64,000 nt of DNA from JAHQVI01 sp963749875 (lineage in GTDB: Bacteria; Pseudomonadota; Alphaproteobacteria; Rhizobiales; Rhodomicrobiaceae), in assembly GCA_963749875.1 (NCBI GenBank), contig CAVVOX010000004.1, forward strand, positions 988,963-1,052,962, given 5' to 3'. The notes under the pieces were generated by a model, which was given only the letters and a program-made list of their open reading frames with translations, did no database searches and was not told where the DNA came from. Positions 61,809 through 64,000 of this stretch are shown here, piece by piece. A program made the translations under genes and the position numbers. Every line of letters begins with the position of its first letter. The stretch's first letter is position 1.

Positions 61809-62210
61809 ATGCCGATGAAAAACCGCTTTATGGCCGCTACCACGCTAACCGAACGCGACGTATTGAAACTGATATTTCTCTTCGTTCTGGGCTCTTTGCC
61901 CCGCGAGAATGCACGGATAACCAAGCTCAGTGTGCCGACGTGTTATCGCTTCCACCAACATATGCTCGCCCGCCTGTACGATGTCGGTTGGGTGATGGAA
62001 GACGAGGGGGTTCTGAAGATGATTTCGGAGGACGCTCGGGTGAGGGCGCGCTTTGCTGCTTACAAAGAGAAATGCATGAAGCAGCATCGGGGTTTTGAAA
62101 ATGAGTTTAAAAAGAAAGTGGAGAGCATGAAATATAACGCGCTCTATGTGCATACTCATCTTTATGAGCGCACTTATGCTGCGGGGGTCTCAGAACGCGC
62201 CGTGGCCTGA
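61809..62210 (+). CDS. Small protein of unknown function
   Basis: A 133-residue basic protein: LTERDVLKLIFLFVLGSLPRENARITKLSVPTCYRFHQHMLARLYDVGWVMEDEGVLKMISEDARVRARFAAYKEKCMKQH. The first half could form a winged-helix-like fold and the second half is a charged helix; this is a shape guess. It is divergent from the large membrane protein with 195 bases between, and less GC-rich than the rest of the genome. Confidence 0.55.
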   Translation: MPMKNRFMAATTLTERDVLKLIFLFVLGSLPRENARITKLSVPTCYRFHQHMLARLYDVGWVMEDEGVLKMISEDARVRARFAAYKEKCMKQHRGFENEFKKKVESMKYNALYVHTHLYERTYAAGVSERAVA

Positions 62211-62360
62211 GAACATCGCTTACCTCCAATCCGCCGGGCCGGGGCGCTACGCCATACCAGCCAGCTCCGCGCCCCGCCCCGGCTATCTCTGTGCCGTGGG
62301 GACCAGAACACAATATGTCAGGTTAAGTCTTAGCTAATGCAATTTATTGATGAGACATTT

Positions 62361-62564
62361 TTATGCTAATAAACCGTTAATACTCATAAAAAAAATACTC
62401 AAACTCATAAGAATATAGCTAATTAGATACATGATATGCGATGTCTTGGCGCTTGCTCTATCATTACGCGTCCTGCGTCCCCAGACGAAGGCGGCCACGC
62501 TCACCATTCCGCCACATGCAGCAAAAATGATTGCAATAACGCGAAAAAATTCCGGCCATTCCAT
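62361..62564 (-). CDS. Small two-helix membrane protein
   Basis: A 67-residue protein with two predicted helices (FFRVIAIIFAACGGMVSVAAFVWG, residues 6-29; HIMYLISYILMSLSIFFMSINGLL, 43-66) joined by a basic loop (RRTRNDRASAK). The initiation site is weak. The region is AT-rich near its end. Confidence 0.5.
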   Translation of the reverse strand: MEWPEFFRVIAIIFAACGGMVSVAAFVWGRRTRNDRASAKTSHIMYLISYILMSLSIFFMSINGLLA

Positions 62565-62588
62565 TCTCGATCACACGATGTTCATGCT

Positions 62589-62987
62589 CTAACAGCACCC
62601 GCCACCGGCCAACACCTTTGTCTTCTCAACTTTGAGAGCGTTGAAACGCGGACCATGCGGTCCAATTTCAAATACGCCCTTAACTAGGACCTGATCGTAC
62701 AATGCGGTCCCCTTGCCGTCGGCTCGCACGATCTTGAGCGGTATTTGCGAAACGTCCTGCAGCATGAAAACGCGGCCCGCCTGTTCCGTCTCGATGACCA
62801 ATCCGTAAATCGTGATTATTCGGTCCTTATAGGTCGACGGACTCGCAAGCAAGTGCGCGATTATGGGCTTGTCGGCCTGGCCATAGGATGGGCCCGCAAC
62901 CAGACAGGTGTGAGCGGTGAGCAGTATCACCAGCATCATCCCCACTCTCCATGGCCTGTTCCTCTTCGGCAACCAAGAGATACGCAT
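62589..62987 (-). CDS. Secreted OB-fold-like protein downstream of the ABC ATPase remnant
   Basis: A 132-residue exported protein starting at ATG 62987: a signal sequence (RVGMMLVILLTAHTCLVAGPSYG), then a beta-rich domain (PIIAHLLASPSTYKDRIITIYGLVIETEQAGRVFMLQDVSQIPLKIVRADG, LYDQVLVKGVFEIGPHGPRFNALKVEKTKVLAGGGCC) with the strand pattern of an OB fold. The C-terminal GGGCC is unusual. The reading frame is continuous with the upstream ATPase fragment, so the start is set by the signal peptide. A link to the transporter is inferred only from position. Confidence 0.65.
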   Translation of the reverse strand: MRISWLPKRNRPWRVGMMLVILLTAHTCLVAGPSYGQADKPIIAHLLASPSTYKDRIITIYGLVIETEQAGRVFMLQDVSQIPLKIVRADGKGTALYDQVLVKGVFEIGPHGPRFNALKVEKTKVLAGGGCC

Positions 62988-63880
62988 CGAGGGTACGCGT
63001 CCTTTCAATTCAACCCGAGCGGCGACGCTCGAATGCCTCAACCATGTAGCCTCCCGTTCGCCGGTGGCAAAGGCGCTGACAGCTTCCTTGTACAGAATCG
63101 ACAAGGCCTTTTCCTTCAGTTGCGCATAATGCTCCGATGTCAGCATTTCAAAAGTGCGCGGCCGCGGCAAGTCGTCTTCAATCACTGCCTGTATGCTGCC
63201 AGGACTGCGTCCCAAAATGATCAGCCTGTCGGCGAAGAATATTGCCTCGTCGATTTCGCAAGTGACGAACAATATCGTTTGATTGGAGCCCTCGAACAGC
63301 CGCAGAAGATATTCCTGCATCAAACCGCGGGTCATCGCATCGAGGCCGCGGAACGGTTCGTGCCCATAAGCAGTACTTTGGGGCTGTTGACGAGGGCCCG
63401 CGCGAGTTCGGCGCGCCGCTGCATACCGCCCGAGAGCTGGATTGGATACTTATCCAGAAACTCACGCAACCCCACGATCTCCAGCAGTTTCTCGGCCTGT
63501 TCGCGAATTTCCGATTCACTGCGTTCGCGATGTACGACTGGGCCGTCCATCACATTCTTAATGGTTGTCATCCATGGAAACAGGGCAGTCTCCTGAAACA
63601 CACCAAACCAGCCGATGTCGCTGCCGGGTCCCTGGACCGGTTCCCCATCGATCAGAACCTCGCCTGTTGTTGGTTTCTCGTAACCGGCTATGAGATCTAT
63701 GAGCGTGGTCTTCCCAGAGCCCGAAGGCCCGATCAACACAGTGAATTTGCCGCGCTCGACAGACAAAGGAGCACTCCTTGACCGCGGTAAATTCGCCGGA
63801 CTTTTTCACCATAGACCTTCGTAACGGACCGGACCTCGACCTCGCCATATTCCCGCCCCGTTTTCCGAGAGCGCTGTTGT
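62988..63880 (-). pseudogene. ABC transporter ATPase (nitrate/sulfonate/taurine type), decayed
   Basis: Pieces in at least three frames add up to one ATPase: N-terminus (VRSVTKVYGEK, FTAVKECSF), Walker A in LIGPSGSGKTTLIDLIAGYE, Q-loop FQETALFPWMT, signature LSGGMQRRAELARALV, then after a two-base insertion DEPFRGLDAMTR (Walker B/D-loop) and TILFVTCEIDEAIFFADRLIIL. The H-loop His (expected VTHDIDEA) is replaced by Cys. Shifts occur near 63,350, 63,765 and 63,810-63,860. This family (SsuB/TauB/NrtD) powers import of nitrate, sulfonates or similar. Multiple lesions and a lost catalytic residue support true decay. Confidence 0.82.
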
Positions 63881-63895
63881 CATCGCAAGTCTCAC

Positions 63896-64000
63896 TCACC
63901 AATAGACGTAGATATAATTCGCCGCCACGAGCGCCGCCAGCGCCAGTACAACGAACGGCAGATAAGGCAGAACCAAATAAACAAGACGCATATTCCGCCC
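63896..64000 (-). CDS. C-terminal end of a membrane protein, probably ABC permease (partial)
   Basis: The frame open to the window edge reads ...NMRLVYLVLPYLPFVVLALAALVAANYIYVYW then stop: one strongly hydrophobic helix. Because it lies directly upstream of the ABC ATPase remnant on the same strand, it may be the end of the cognate permease; alternatively it is a complete 31-residue protein starting at the internal Met (63991). Confidence 0.45.
   Translation of the reverse strand, partial: GRNMRLVYLVLPYLPFVVLALAALVAANYIYVYW

Noticed and set aside
1..64000. tRNA, rRNA or other stable RNA genes
   Set aside because: No cloverleaf-like or ribosomal RNA segment was recognised by eye; a covariance-model scan would be needed to exclude small RNAs.

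Overview
The window is GC-rich, densely coded DNA from an alphaproteobacterium, most likely of the order Hyphomicrobiales (Rhizobiales). The evidence is family content: OpgC, an EcfG-like sigma factor, DUF1488, DUF2293 and DUF3309 small proteins, an Omp25-type outer membrane barrel, an NDUFAF5/BioC-like methyltransferase and a LOG family protein. The genus cannot be fixed from sequence alone.

Region 1 (1-37,996) is mostly chromosomal housekeeping. It holds the end of a PQQ sugar dehydrogenase, an ExbB-ExbD-ExbD-TonB energy-transduction operon, an exonuclease-CBS-DUF294 protein, OpgC beside a thiamine-diphosphate enzyme, a YHS protein, a TTC38-type protein, gamma-glutamyltransferase, an outer membrane barrel, OsmC, a REP/RAYT repeat nest, a TPP riboswitch-GNAT-thiC operon, a TetR-MFP-RND efflux operon, malic enzyme, ComF, penicillin-binding protein 1A, a LOG protein and a tartrate/malate dehydrogenase.

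Region 2 (about 38,000-64,000) is accessory and repeat-rich. It contains an IS1182 remnant, a matrixin-like protease, five IS630-family insertions or remnants (two copies each of two elements plus a deleted third), a groEL without groES, a fatty-acid desaturase, many small stress or envelope proteins (PRC-barrel, DUF1488, DUF3309, YeaQ/GlsB), an EcfG-like sigma factor with an extra N-terminal domain, and a roughly 1,450-residue CheB-CheR-kinase-REC-REC-FixJ-type hybrid regulator. It ends in an unrecognised membrane-protein island and a decayed ABC ATPase. Several small genes, and the hybrid regulator itself, lie next to copies of a 13-bp motif (YTGAGTANNTTCC). This suggests a stress regulon, possibly driven by the regulator's LuxR/FixJ-type domain.

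Two themes cut across the window. First, palindromic elements of at least four families are dispersed, one of them inserted in frame inside thiC. Second, five otherwise intact host genes (a TPP enzyme, ggt, pbp1A, desaturase, matrixin) each carry a net +1 frameshift. That one-sided pattern needs read-level checking before they are called pseudogenes. No tRNA, rRNA or CRISPR array was recognised.
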